Assembly (NCBI GenBank): GCA_039970095.1
Contig: JBDVMP010000063.1
Span: 1-64,000, forward strand
Origin: JAMZMI01 sp039970095
GTDB taxonomy: Bacteria > Bacteroidota > Bacteroidia > Cytophagales > Cyclobacteriaceae
Reading direction: 5' to 3'
DNA: 64,000 nucleotides
The number at the start of each line of letters is the position of its first letter. Position 1 is the first letter of the stretch. Made by a program: the position numbers and the translations under genes. Positions 9,686-18,576 of the stretch are shown one piece after another. The notes under the pieces are model-generated. The model saw nothing but the letters and a program-made list of their open reading frames with translations. It had not been told where the DNA came from and made no database searches.

Positions 9686-10591
9686 ATGAAAATTTTTCAA
9701 GGCGTCATTGTGCCTATGGTGACACCCATCAATGAAGATTATTCCATTGATGTTATTGCCGTTCATAAGATTATCGACTCATTGATCGCTGAGAGTTGTG
9801 CACCGTTTGTACTCGGTACTACAGGTGAATCAACCTCTTTTTCCGCCGCACAAAAATTAGCCCTGGTAAAAGAAACTGTGAAAGCCACAGATGGTAAAAT
9901 CAAGACCTTTGCTGGAATCTCTAGCACGAGCCTCATTGAGTCCATAGATATGGCTAAGGCTTATCGTGATGAAGGAATTGATGTGATGGTGACCACACTG
10001 CCTTACTACTTTCCAATCACAGCATCCGAAATGACCAGGTTTTTTGAGCAGTTAGCTGATTCTATAGAGTGTCCGTTGATTATCTATAATATGCCAGCAA
10101 TGGTCGGGGAGAGAATATCCCTGGATGTGGCTGAGAGACTAAGCCAGCATTCAAATATTGTCGGAATGAAAGATTCTGAACGGGACCTTGATCGGATAGA
10201 TCAATCTATCTCTATGTGGAAAGATCGAGAAGACTTTGGTTTCTATCTGGGGTGGGCAGCACGGTCAGCGCATTCTTTACTGAATGGAGCTGATGGTATC
10301 GTTCCAAGTACGGCGAATTTCGTTCCCAAAATGTTCAAAGAATTGTACGATGGAGCGGTGGGTGGAAACGCTGATATTGCTAATTTTTTACAAAAAGTTA
10401 CTGACGAGATTTCTTTAATATATCAGAAAGATCGTAAGCTAAATTCCTCACTACCAGCTCTTAAGGTTCTCATGAGCGAAATGGGTTTGTGTCAGCCTCA
10501 TGCTATGCCTCCTATGTACAACATACCACAGGATGATCAAGTCAAATTAAGAAGTCAAATTAGAGATAAGTTAGAACAATTGAAATCATAA
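9686..10591 (+). CDS. DapA/N-acetylneuraminate lyase family aldolase; proposed deoxyheptulosarate aldolase
   Basis: Class I pyruvate-dependent (beta/alpha)8 aldolase of 301 residues. It carries GTTGES (44-49), the proton-relay Tyr in IIYNMP (Y134) and the Schiff-base lysine in VGMKDSERD (K162). The family either adds pyruvate to aldehydes or cleaves 2-keto-3-deoxy acids to pyruvate plus an aldehyde. The neighbours (Fe-ADH, PdxA2, DUF1537 kinase, symporter and RG-II-type glycosidases) argue against a lysine-biosynthesis role and for cleavage of a sugar-derived 2-keto-3-deoxy acid. Cleavage of 3-deoxy-D-lyxo-heptulosarate would give pyruvate and a four-carbon uronate semialdehyde, which the other three enzymes could finish. 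It could instead be a KDG- or KDO-type aldolase. Gap of 60 bases upstream, 15 downstream. Confidence 0.88.
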   Translation: MKIFQGVIVPMVTPINEDYSIDVIAVHKIIDSLIAESCAPFVLGTTGESTSFSAAQKLALVKETVKATDGKIKTFAGISSTSLIESIDMAKAYRDEGIDVMVTTLPYYFPITASEMTRFFEQLADSIECPLIIYNMPAMVGERISLDVAERLSQHSNIVGMKDSERDLDRIDQSISMWKDREDFGFYLGWAARSAHSLLNGADGIVPSTANFVPKMFKELYDGAVGGNADIANFLQKVTDEISLIYQKDRKLNSSLPALKVLMSEMGLCQPHAMPPMYNIPQDDQVKLRSQIRDKLEQLKS

Positions 10592-10606
10592 ATTAGCTAA
10601 GTAAGA

Positions 10607-11632
10607 GTGGAGAAAAAGAAGCCAATATTGGCTGTAACCATGGGAGATCCTGCCGGAATTGGCCCTGAGATTGCCGCCAAGTTGTTTGCGAGTGAAACGC
10701 CATATGCTACGAGTTTACCACTTGTAGTTGGAAATGCTGATGTGATGAAAAAGGCAGTGGCATTACTTGGCGTCAATACCAAAGTAAATGTCATCAATGA
10801 GGTAGGTCAGGCCGTTTTTGAGAATGGTATTCTGAATGTATTCGATATTGAATGTGAAGATTCAGGCAATATCGAATTTGGAAAAGTATCAGTTGAAGCA
10901 GGGGATGTGGCGTTTAGATCTGTGACTACTGCTATTGATTTAGCTATGAAGAAACTTGTGGATGGTACTGTGACTGGGCCTATTCATAAAGAATCGATAA
11001 ACAAAGCGGGACATCATTTTGCTGGTCATACTGAGATCTATGCTCATTATACTGGTACCAAAAAGTATGCGATGCTTCTTGTAGAGGAGAATTTCAAAGT
11101 GATCCACGTTTCTACCCATGTTTCTTTAAGGCAAGCTTGTGATCTTGTTAAAAAAGAGCGTGTTTTGGAAGTGATTCACCTGATTAATAACGGGCTGAAG
11201 AGCCTGAAAATTGAAAAACCGAGAATAGGAGTTGCTGGATTAAACCCTCACGCAAGCGACGGGGGATTATTCGGCACGGAGGATACGGATGAAATTTTAC
11301 CGGCAATAGAGGCAGCCAGAGCTGAGGGAATCATTGTCGATGGCCCTATACCCCCTGATACTTTATTTGCTATGGCATATGGTGGCAAATACGACGGGTG
11401 CGTAGCAATGTATCATGATCAAGGGCATATTCCATTTAAAGTCATCGGCTTTAACTGGGATCAGAAAACAAAAAAGATGAAAAGTGTGAAAGGCGTGAAT
11501 ATAACCATGGGTTTACCGATTGTTAGAACATCGGTTGATCATGGAACGGCATTCGAAATTGCTGGCAAGAGTATTGCCAGTCCAGATGCTCTGTATCACG
11601 CCATAGAATACGCTGAAAAATTATTAACCTAA
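10607..11632 (+). CDS. pdxA2: PdxA2-type 4-phospho-D-threonate/erythronate 3-dehydrogenase (decarboxylating)
   Basis: PdxA family, metal- and NAD-dependent. It oxidises C3 of a 4-phospho four-carbon acid, and the beta-keto acid then loses CO2; with 4-phospho-D-threonate the product is DHAP. The start is GTG at 10607, which gives the normal N-terminus (KPILAVTMGDPAGIGPE). Substrate residues lie in AGHTEIY (H141, T142); the metal histidines are H171 (THVSL), H215 (NPHASDGG) and H270 or H274 (YHDQGH). Its partner is the DUF1537 kinase 11 bases downstream, the pairing established for D-threonate and D-erythronate catabolism. This pairing, and the absence of any pyridoxine gene nearby, argue against a role in vitamin B6 synthesis. 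Confidence 0.88.
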   Translation: MEKKKPILAVTMGDPAGIGPEIAAKLFASETPYATSLPLVVGNADVMKKAVALLGVNTKVNVINEVGQAVFENGILNVFDIECEDSGNIEFGKVSVEAGDVAFRSVTTAIDLAMKKLVDGTVTGPIHKESINKAGHHFAGHTEIYAHYTGTKKYAMLLVEENFKVIHVSTHVSLRQACDLVKKERVLEVIHLINNGLKSLKIEKPRIGVAGLNPHASDGGLFGTEDTDEILPAIEAARAEGIIVDGPIPPDTLFAMAYGGKYDGCVAMYHDQGHIPFKVIGFNWDQKTKKMKSVKGVNITMGLPIVRTSVDHGTAFEIAGKSIASPDALYHAIEYAEKLLT

Positions 11633-11643
11633 TTAACACTGAA

Positions 11644-12813
11644 ATGATAGTTGTTATTGCTGATGATTTTACGGGAGCTGCTGAGATTGGCGGAATAGGA
11701 ATCAGACATGGTCTCAGAGTTGTCATTCAAACGAGAGTTGACGAGTTGAAGTCAGCTGATTTGCTTGTAATTGTTGCACAGACACGCTCATTAAGCGAGG
11801 TTGATGCATGTATCAAAATCAACCAGATTTCTGAGCAGCTTAAGACGCTCAACCCTGATTTTATTTACAAAAAAATTGACTCTGCACTTAGAGGGCATGT
11901 CTTGTCAGAAATCAAAGTACAGATGCAGGCTTTCGAATTGGACAAAGCTTTAATTGTGGCAGGTAACCCGTCACTTGGTCGTCTGATCAGAGATGGTCAA
12001 TACACCATCAATGACGTGCCTCTGGCCGAAACGGGCTTTACTGGAGATGCACACTTTCCTGCAAAATCTTCAGATGTAGTTGAAGCTTTGGATCCAAAAG
12101 GAGAATTTGGGCTAGTTAATCTGAAACCGGATGATCAGCAACCACAAAGCGGTATAGTTGCTGCAGATGTCTCAGGTGTTGCTGATTTGAATAAATGGGC
12201 CAAATCGCCGATAAAACCTGTCTTGTATGCAGGGGCTTCAGGTTTTTTTGATGCACTCCTCAGTTCCATGGATATCAAGGTTGTATCGGGAAGGTCCGCA
12301 TTTCCATTCGGAAATCGAATTCTTTTTGTAGGCGGAACGGCTTTTCCAAAACATGAAGATTTTCAAAAGAGACTTCAGGATTACGGCGTTCACTTCTCCA
12401 ACATGCCAGAGGAGATTTACAGAAACAAAGACTTTGACCCCAAGGTATTGGAAGAGTGGGCTGATGAAATTGTTACGACTTTCGAAAATCAAAATGTCTA
12501 CATCACAATGCGTCACTCCGGAAGCGACGAGCATGGCTTGTCGCAAAGATTGTGTGAAAATCTGGGCAATCTAGTTTGGAATGTGACAGCAAGAGTAGAA
12601 ATGGATGAGTTGCTCATCGAAGGAGGAGATACAGCTGCCACCGTTCTGGAGTTGCTTAAGATTCGTAAACTCAAACCAGTACATGAGTATCTTACGGGAG
12701 TTATTAGGATGGAAGTGATGGGAAACAGAAATTTCTATGTCACGACCAAACCGGGTAGTTACAAGTGGACAGAAGATATTCTAATTCCTCGTAAAGCTTC
12801 AGTATTGAAATAA
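11644..12813 (+). CDS. Four-carbon acid sugar kinase (DUF1537; DtnK/OtnK-like)
   Basis: ATP-dependent kinase that phosphorylates the terminal hydroxyl of C4 sugar acids (D-threonate, D/L-erythronate and relatives). At 389 residues it is slightly shorter than many members. The N-terminal sugar-binding domain starts with IADDFTGAAE (D7, D8) and has KKIDSALRGH (76-85); the C-terminal nucleotide-binding domain carries EGGDTA (326-331). It sits between pdxA2 and the symporter with gaps of 11 and 14 bases, so it is in the same operon. Since PdxA2 uses its product, the pair should convert threonate or erythronate to DHAP. Sequence alone does not settle which C4 acid is used; D-threonate is favoured by the Dha hypothesis. 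Confidence 0.88.
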   Translation: MIVVIADDFTGAAEIGGIGIRHGLRVVIQTRVDELKSADLLVIVAQTRSLSEVDACIKINQISEQLKTLNPDFIYKKIDSALRGHVLSEIKVQMQAFELDKALIVAGNPSLGRLIRDGQYTINDVPLAETGFTGDAHFPAKSSDVVEALDPKGEFGLVNLKPDDQQPQSGIVAADVSGVADLNKWAKSPIKPVLYAGASGFFDALLSSMDIKVVSGRSAFPFGNRILFVGGTAFPKHEDFQKRLQDYGVHFSNMPEEIYRNKDFDPKVLEEWADEIVTTFENQNVYITMRHSGSDEHGLSQRLCENLGNLVWNVTARVEMDELLIEGGDTAATVLELLKIRKLKPVHEYLTGVIRMEVMGNRNFYVTTKPGSYKWTEDILIPRKASVLK

Positions 12814-12827
12814 ACCAATCCAATCTA

Positions 12828-14384
12828 ATGACTTTACACCCCGTTGATTACTTAATCATCGCTGTATCACTGATTATCCCAATTTACATAAGCTTTCATT
12901 TTTCTAAGAAGCAGACGGATAAAGGGAATTACTTCAAAGGAGGCGGAAACATCCCAGCATGGGCAGTAGGTATGTCCATTCTGGCGACACTTATTAGTAG
13001 TATTACGTTCCTTGCTTACCCTGGCAGTGGCTTTTCTTCCAATTGGATATTACTTGTTCAGGGACTCATGGTGCCTATAACCCTGATTTTTTTTATCAGG
13101 TTTGTTGTGCCTCTTTATAGGAAAGTAATTGGCTTGAGTGCATATGAATATTTTGAAAAACGTTTTGGTTTTGGTGCTCGCCTTTATACATCCCTTGCTT
13201 TCTTCTTAGCTCATTTCTCTAAAATGGGTACAGTTTTTTACCTGATTGCACTGGCCTTCGCCAAAATGACCGGAGTGGGTACAGTAGAGATGATTTGGAT
13301 ACTTGGTGCTCTCATTATCTTTATCACGTTGATTGGAGGCATTGAGGCTGTGATCTGGATGGATGTAATTCAAGGTTTTATACTTATTTCAGGAGGGATC
13401 ATAACACTTACAATTATCATATACAGTACTGCTGGCGGCTTACCTGCGATTTTGGAAGTGGCTTCAGAAAATGGCAGAACCGGTTTTGGGCCTTATGATA
13501 TAGACTGGAAATCACTTACTTTTATTGTGATGGCTATCAATGGAGTTTTTTATGCCATCCAAAAATATGGTACTGACCAAACTATAGTCCAGAGGTACCT
13601 TACAGCCAAATCTGATAAAGATGCCATCAAGGCATCCTTGATGGGCGTTTTAATGAGTGTGCCAGTTTGGGCACTTTTCATGTTTATCGGAACAGCACTT
13701 TTTGGGTATTATCAAATTAGCGGAGCTGCATTGCCTGAGGGAATTCGCTCCGATGCTGTATTTCCCCATTTCATTATGACACAACTTCCCGTAGGGGTAG
13801 TTGGGTTGGTGCTCGCAGGGCTACTTGCAGCTGCCATTTCCAGTTTGGATTCAGACCTCAACTGTCTTTCTGCCATTTTTATGGAGGATTATTACTTAAG
13901 GTTCAACCCCAATGCTGATCAGAAGAAACAAATGATAATAAGTAAGCTGATCGTCATCATAGCGGGTATTGGTTCTATATTGATAGCACTTTATTACGTT
14001 AGTCAGGATGGAAAGGGAGTTCTAGGTCTGGTCTTTAAACTCTACGCTATTTTTTCAGGAGGTATCGCCGGTCTTTTCTTGCTGGGGATTTTCACCAGCC
14101 GAGCCAATCGTATGGGAACCTATATCGGAATTATAGCTAGTATTCTTTTCACCGCATATGCGGTAATTACTTCCACTCCAATGCCCATTGGTGGTGAAGA
14201 CAAACTGCTTATTGATATGGGTGACTTCAATTTCACACATCATAAATACATGCTTGGAGTGTATAGTCATTTTGTCCTTTTTGTGGTTGGCTATCTGGCC
14301 AGTCTTTTCTTTCAAAAGCCAGATAACATCGAGGGGCTAACCTATAGACATTGGAAAGCAGAGAAACGTGCAAATGCTTCATAA
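12828..14384 (+). CDS. Sodium/solute symporter (SSS family)
   Basis: Inner-membrane Na+-coupled carrier of 518 residues with about 13-14 predicted hydrophobic helices. SSS hallmarks are the early loop YFKGGGNIPAWAVG followed by helix ILATLISSITFLAYPGS, and later DQTIVQRYL and AAAISSLDSDLN (the sodium-site serine region of TM8). It is the last of five cytoplasmic/inner-membrane genes (gap 14 bases upstream, 23 bases to the GH140 start). Position suggests that it imports the monosaccharide acid that the aldolase-to-kinase genes consume; a Dha or other aldonate/ulosonate cargo is inference. A second, different SSS carrier lies at 59201. Confidence 0.92.
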   Translation: MTLHPVDYLIIAVSLIIPIYISFHFSKKQTDKGNYFKGGGNIPAWAVGMSILATLISSITFLAYPGSGFSSNWILLVQGLMVPITLIFFIRFVVPLYRKVIGLSAYEYFEKRFGFGARLYTSLAFFLAHFSKMGTVFYLIALAFAKMTGVGTVEMIWILGALIIFITLIGGIEAVIWMDVIQGFILISGGIITLTIIIYSTAGGLPAILEVASENGRTGFGPYDIDWKSLTFIVMAINGVFYAIQKYGTDQTIVQRYLTAKSDKDAIKASLMGVLMSVPVWALFMFIGTALFGYYQISGAALPEGIRSDAVFPHFIMTQLPVGVVGLVLAGLLAAAISSLDSDLNCLSAIFMEDYYLRFNPNADQKKQMIISKLIVIIAGIGSILIALYYVSQDGKGVLGLVFKLYAIFSGGIAGLFLLGIFTSRANRMGTYIGIIASILFTAYAVITSTPMPIGGEDKLLIDMGDFNFTHHKYMLGVYSHFVLFVVGYLASLFFQKPDNIEGLTYRHWKAEKRANAS

Positions 14385-14407
14385 ATCATAGAAATAAGAA
14401 TAAAAAC

Positions 14408-15820
14408 ATGCGCCAAATACACCAAAATCTTTACCTGATAATTTTTACTTTTTCCGTTTTCTGGTCTTGTCAGACCCCAACGGAATCAGATTATAAGGAA
14501 TCAGAATGGCTTGACATTGAAGTATCAGAAAATGGTCGGTTCTTTCAATATGAAAATGGCGATCCATTCTTTTGGTTAGGTGATACGGGATGGTTGCTAT
14601 TCAAGAAACTTGATCGAAACGAAGCTGAACAGTACTTGGAAAAAAGAAAGCAACAGGGCTTCAATGTGGTTCAGGTTATGCTTCTTCACGAACTGGGAGT
14701 TGCCAGCTTTCAGGGAAATAGCGCTTTGATTAACGGAGATATTAGCAGACCCAATGTTACTCAAGGAAGTAATCCAGAAAATGAGGAAGAGTATGATTAT
14801 TGGGATCACGTAGAATACATTGTTGATCTGGCTGCTGAAAAAGGAATTTTCATGGGCTTAGTCCCTGTTTGGGGCAGTCCGGTGAGTGCCGATAAAGTAA
14901 GTGTAGAGGCGGCTACAGTATACGCTCAATTCCTTGTGGAAAGATTTGCTTCAAAACCCAATATCATTTGGCTAAATGGTGGAGATGTAGTGGGTGACCG
15001 TCATATGCCTGTGTGGCAAGCCATTGGAAATACCCTTGATAGCCTTGATGATCGCCACTTGATTACTTATCACCCAAGAGGCAGACGAATGTCCTCAGAG
15101 TGGTTTCACAATGAGACATGGTTGGATTTTAACATGTTCCAGTCTGGTCATAGAACATACGATCAGGATACAGCAAGAGACTCCCACCGATTTGGTCCGG
15201 ACAATTGGAAATATGTAGACCGAGAATACAGCATGAAGCCTTTCAAACCAACTCTGGATGGCGAGCCGTCTTACGAGGAGATTCCGTACGGTTTGCACGA
15301 TCCATCCAATCCGTATTGGGAAGATCATGACTTGAGAAGATATGCTTACTGGTCAGTGTTTGCGGGAGGAGCAGGTTTTACATACGGTCATAACAGCGTC
15401 ATGCAGTTTTACAACGAAGGAGACGAGAAGAAAGCTTACGGAGCAAAATCGGATTGGCGAAAGGCTCTGGATTATCTAGGTGCTGAGCAGATGCGATACC
15501 TGAAGGATTTGATGCTTTCAAAATCCTATTTTGATCGAGTGCCTGATAAGGCTCTTGTAGCCGATCAAGGTAAGCGGTATGAATATCAGGTTGGAACTAA
15601 AGGGAAAAGATACGCGCTGATCTATACCTATACCGGACGTGATATTCTGGCGAATATGGGAAGGATCGAAGGAGAAAAAGTAAGTGCAAGTTGGTTTGAT
15701 CCCAGAACAGGAAGCATACAGGCAATTGGTGTTTTTGATAATCAAGGCCAAATTTCGTTTGATCCTCCAGGCGAACCTGAAAATGGAAACGATTGGGTGT
15801 TGGTTTTAGAATCGATATAA
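14408..15820 (+). CDS. GH140-like apiosidase (DUF4038/collagen-binding-2), lipoprotein
   Basis: Expected to cleave the apiosyl bond joining RG-II side chains A and B to the galacturonan backbone. An ATG at 14408 gives a lipoprotein signal (TFSVFWSC); the longer frame back to 14351 overlaps the symporter and lacks a signal. The (beta/alpha)8 domain begins NGRFFQYENGDPFFWLGDTGWLL in outline, the normal GH140/DUF4038 opening. Likely catalytic residues are D193 in LNGGDVVGD and E286 in LDGEPSYE, spaced as in the characterised B. thetaiotaomicron enzyme. The last ~90 residues are the C-terminal beta domain (DPRTGSIQ). It is an RG-II marker and the first gene of a run of exported enzymes with 1-2 base spacing. 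Confidence 0.85.
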   Translation: MRQIHQNLYLIIFTFSVFWSCQTPTESDYKESEWLDIEVSENGRFFQYENGDPFFWLGDTGWLLFKKLDRNEAEQYLEKRKQQGFNVVQVMLLHELGVASFQGNSALINGDISRPNVTQGSNPENEEEYDYWDHVEYIVDLAAEKGIFMGLVPVWGSPVSADKVSVEAATVYAQFLVERFASKPNIIWLNGGDVVGDRHMPVWQAIGNTLDSLDDRHLITYHPRGRRMSSEWFHNETWLDFNMFQSGHRTYDQDTARDSHRFGPDNWKYVDREYSMKPFKPTLDGEPSYEEIPYGLHDPSNPYWEDHDLRRYAYWSVFAGGAGFTYGHNSVMQFYNEGDEKKAYGAKSDWRKALDYLGAEQMRYLKDLMLSKSYFDRVPDKALVADQGKRYEYQVGTKGKRYALIYTYTGRDILANMGRIEGEKVSASWFDPRTGSIQAIGVFDNQGQISFDPPGEPENGNDWVLVLESI

Positions 15821-15822
15821 GA

Positions 15823-16758
15823 ATGCGACAACTTACGATATTAATTCTTGCGGTATTGTTTTTTTCGGCTTGCCAGCAGGAAAAGGAATATTACATGTTT
15901 ACCTCGTTTAAAGAACCAGCTACTGAGGGTTTGTTTTATCTGTATAGCCAAGATGGGTACAACTGGAATAGAATTGAAAAATCATTCTTGCAACCCGAGG
16001 TTGGTAATCAAAAAGTGATGAGAGATCCGTCTATGGTTCAGGGATCAGATGGTACCTATCATATGGTTTGGACCAGTAGCTGGAGAGGAGACCTTGGTTT
16101 TGGGTATGCCTCCACAACAGATTTGATCAATTGGAGCGAGCAACAGTTCATTTCCACCATGGATTTTGACACTACTACAGTCAATGTATGGGCGCCTGAG
16201 CTTTACTACGATCAGGATGCTGACCGTTTTATTATCATTTGGGCGTCTACCATTCCTTTTAAATATGAAAAAGGTGAGGAAGAAGAAAGGAATAACCATC
16301 GAATGTATTACACCACAACGAAAGATTTCAAGACCTTCTCAGAAACCAAACTCTTTCTAGAACCGGGTTTCAGTGTGATAGACGCTGTGATTGTGCGCAG
16401 GGAAGCTGATGATTTTGTTTTGGTTTTAAAAGACAATACACGACCAAATCGAAATATCAAAGTAGCTTTCTCGGATAACCCGGTCGGGCCATGGGAAAAC
16501 ATATCAGTACCTTTTACAGGTTTCCTCACTGAAGGCCCTACAGTGGTTAAACTAAAGGAAGATTATATCATTTACTTCGATGAATATCGAACCAAAACTT
16601 ATGGAGCCGTCAAAACCAAAGATTTTGTGACTTTCGAAAGCGCCAATGATGAGATATCTATTCCGGAAGGACATAAGCATGGTACAATTTTCACTGCTAG
16701 AAAAAGCTTGGTAAATGGGCTGCTAAAGTCCGCTGGAGAACCAGAACTTAAAGACTAA
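15823..16758 (+). CDS. GH43-like five-bladed beta-propeller glycosidase, lipoprotein
   Basis: Lipoprotein signal with lipobox LFFSAC (Cys17) from the ATG at 15823; the frame extends ten codons upstream into GH140 but without purpose. The 311-residue propeller has the three expected acidic sites: RDPS (D68, base), IDAVIV (pKa modulator Asp) and EGPTVV (general acid Glu), plus WAPELYYD (123-130). These fit GH43, which includes arabinofuranosidases and galactosidases; in RG-II or RG-I such enzymes trim arabinose or galactose. Two bases separate it from GH140, and its stop overlaps the next start (TAATG). Substrate not predictable. Confidence 0.85.
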   Translation: MRQLTILILAVLFFSACQQEKEYYMFTSFKEPATEGLFYLYSQDGYNWNRIEKSFLQPEVGNQKVMRDPSMVQGSDGTYHMVWTSSWRGDLGFGYASTTDLINWSEQQFISTMDFDTTTVNVWAPELYYDQDADRFIIIWASTIPFKYEKGEEEERNNHRMYYTTTKDFKTFSETKLFLEPGFSVIDAVIVRREADDFVLVLKDNTRPNRNIKVAFSDNPVGPWENISVPFTGFLTEGPTVVKLKEDYIIYFDEYRTKTYGAVKTKDFVTFESANDEISIPEGHKHGTIFTARKSLVNGLLKSAGEPELKD

Positions 16759-18575
16759 TGAAAAATTGCGGAAGATATTTATATGCCGGATTAGTAATGA
16801 TGATATTCCTAAGCAGTACTGCACAGGAAGTCCGTTACACCGGGAAAACATTATCGAATGTAGACTATCATCATGGTCAATTAAAGCCTGCCGTTGGGGC
16901 ACACAACATCCAGGTGATGCGTGCCAATAGAGAGCATCCGGACATGGCTGATGGCTTTGGCTGGACATACAACCATGCTCCTAATATTGCTTATTGGAAT
17001 GGTCAGTATTATCTGCATTATCTCGCTGATCCTATTGGAGAACACATTCCTCCGAGTAAGACTTTTTTGGTTACTTCAAAGGATGGTTATGAGTGGGAGA
17101 TGCCAGAGGTGCTTTTCCCTTCATACAAAATTCCTGATGGCTACACCAAAGAAGGCGAACCAGGTGTTGCTTCTGACCTATACACGGTCATGCATCAGCG
17201 AATGGGCTTTTTTGTAAGTGAGGAAAATCGTCTGCTTACATTGGCTTACCATGGTATCACCATGCATAAAAAAGATGGCCCAAATGATGGAAATGGGATA
17301 GGTCGAGTGGTTCGTGAAATTTACGATGACGGAAGCCTGGGGCCAATTTATTTTATCAGATATAATCACGGGTGGAATCAAAAGAATACTGAGTACCCAT
17401 TTTATAAAAAGAGTAAGGACAAAGGCTTTGTGAAGGCTTGTGAAGAGTTGCTGGGCGATCCTTTGATGATGCAGCAATGGGTTGAGGAGGCAGATCGTGA
17501 TGATCCTTTAATACCATTAAAAAAGCAGTTTAAGGCTTTCAGTTATTACCATTTGGACGATGGTAATGTAGTTGGGCTCTGGAAGCATGGCTTAAGCGCG
17601 ATTAGTGTTGATAATGGCAAGTCATGGCCAAGACCAGAGCGGGCTCCCGGGTTTGTAACCAAGAATGCTAAAATCTGGGGGCAGAGAACTTCGGATGGTC
17701 GCTTCGCGACTGTTTATAATCCCTCTGAATTCAGATGGCCTATGGCCGTTTCGGTAAGCGAAGATGGTCTGAATTATACCAATTTGCTATTGATCAACGG
17801 TGAGATATCTCCTATGAGATACGGAGGTAATTACAAATCGTATGGGCCTCAATATGTTCGTGGTATTTTAGAAGGAAATGGTGAACCTCAAGATGGGAAA
17901 ATGTGGCTGAGTTATAGTATGAATAAGGAAGATATGTGGGTGTCCGCGGTACCTGTTCCAATCGTGTCTTTTGTTTCTACTCATGTAGACGATGATTTTG
18001 AAGGTGTTAAGAAACTCGAGGATTTGGTCAGTTATAATATCTATAGTCCGAGATGGGCGCCAGTCAGCATTACAGAAGGTGCAGTTCAATTATCGGATAA
18101 AGACCCGTTTGACTATGCCAAGCTCAGTAGAATAGTGCCTTCATCGAAGAAGTTGTCCGCAGAGTTTGAAATAGTTCCCTCTCAAAATGATTTTGGAATG
18201 CTTCATGTCGAGTTTCAGGACTCAAAAGGTAGTCCGGCGATCAGATTGATTTTTGATGAAGATGGTATTTTGAAATACAAAAATGGCTATCGTAATTCTG
18301 GAGCTGTGAAATATGAAACAGGCGAAATTTATCAGATTAAAGTAGACTTGGATGTGGATACACGTACTTATGACTTGACTATCAACGGAAACACAAAGCA
18401 GGATAGAATTTTCTTCGCACCTGTTCATGAAATTGAACGAATTATTTTTCGCACTGGTGAAGTTCGTAGATTCCCTGACGCTGATACTCCGACCGATCAG
18501 GACTATGACCTTTACCATTCCGGTGAGTCGGTTAAGGAAGCATCATTTTTAATTCAATCATTGAAAACGCAGTAA
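16758..18575 (+). CDS. Secreted beta-propeller plus beta-sandwich hydrolase, candidate GH143-like Dha-releasing enzyme
   Basis: 605 residues. Signal peptide 1-23 (FLSSTAQ), beta-propeller about 25-405 with very conserved-looking segments (YNHAPNIAYWNGQYY, GEHIPPSKT, KIWGQRTSDG, YNPSEFRWP), then a LamG-like beta-sandwich about 415-600 (DDDFEG ... DLYHSGESV). Such proteins are often labelled exo-alpha-sialidase, but there are no Asp-box repeats and no sialic acid context. From memory, a propeller followed by a beta-sandwich is the first half of the fused RG-II enzyme BT1020 (GH143 then GH142), and the next gene supplies the missing (alpha/alpha)6 half. If so, it hydrolyses the link between Dha and the galacturonan backbone. 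Overlaps the previous stop by one base. Confidence 0.7.
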   Translation: MKNCGRYLYAGLVMMIFLSSTAQEVRYTGKTLSNVDYHHGQLKPAVGAHNIQVMRANREHPDMADGFGWTYNHAPNIAYWNGQYYLHYLADPIGEHIPPSKTFLVTSKDGYEWEMPEVLFPSYKIPDGYTKEGEPGVASDLYTVMHQRMGFFVSEENRLLTLAYHGITMHKKDGPNDGNGIGRVVREIYDDGSLGPIYFIRYNHGWNQKNTEYPFYKKSKDKGFVKACEELLGDPLMMQQWVEEADRDDPLIPLKKQFKAFSYYHLDDGNVVGLWKHGLSAISVDNGKSWPRPERAPGFVTKNAKIWGQRTSDGRFATVYNPSEFRWPMAVSVSEDGLNYTNLLLINGEISPMRYGGNYKSYGPQYVRGILEGNGEPQDGKMWLSYSMNKEDMWVSAVPVPIVSFVSTHVDDDFEGVKKLEDLVSYNIYSPRWAPVSITEGAVQLSDKDPFDYAKLSRIVPSSKKLSAEFEIVPSQNDFGMLHVEFQDSKGSPAIRLIFDEDGILKYKNGYRNSGAVKYETGEIYQIKVDLDVDTRTYDLTINGNTKQDRIFFAPVHEIERIIFRTGEVRRFPDADTPTDQDYDLYHSGESVKEASFLIQSLKTQ

Positions 18576-18576
18576 G

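Noticed and set aside
9686..10591. DapA-family gene as lysine-biosynthesis dihydrodipicolinate synthase
   Set aside because: Placed among sugar-acid genes with no lysine pathway gene; the family is broad and the context favours a catabolic aldolase.
10607..11632. PdxA as vitamin B6 biosynthesis gene
   Set aside because: No other pyridoxine genes nearby, and it is paired with a DUF1537 kinase, the arrangement established for C4 sugar acid catabolism.
11644..12813. Kinase as part of apiose/apionate catabolism
   Set aside because: That pathway pairs the kinase with other enzymes (oxidoisomerase, transcarboxylase or RuBisCO-like), none of which is here; kept only as a remote alternative.
14351..14407. 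Upstream start for GH140
   Set aside because: Would overlap the symporter gene and hide the lipoprotein signal that begins at 14408.
16758..18575. Exo-alpha-sialidase label for the propeller protein
   Set aside because: No Asp-box repeats and no sialic acid context; the domain order fits an RG-II enzyme better.
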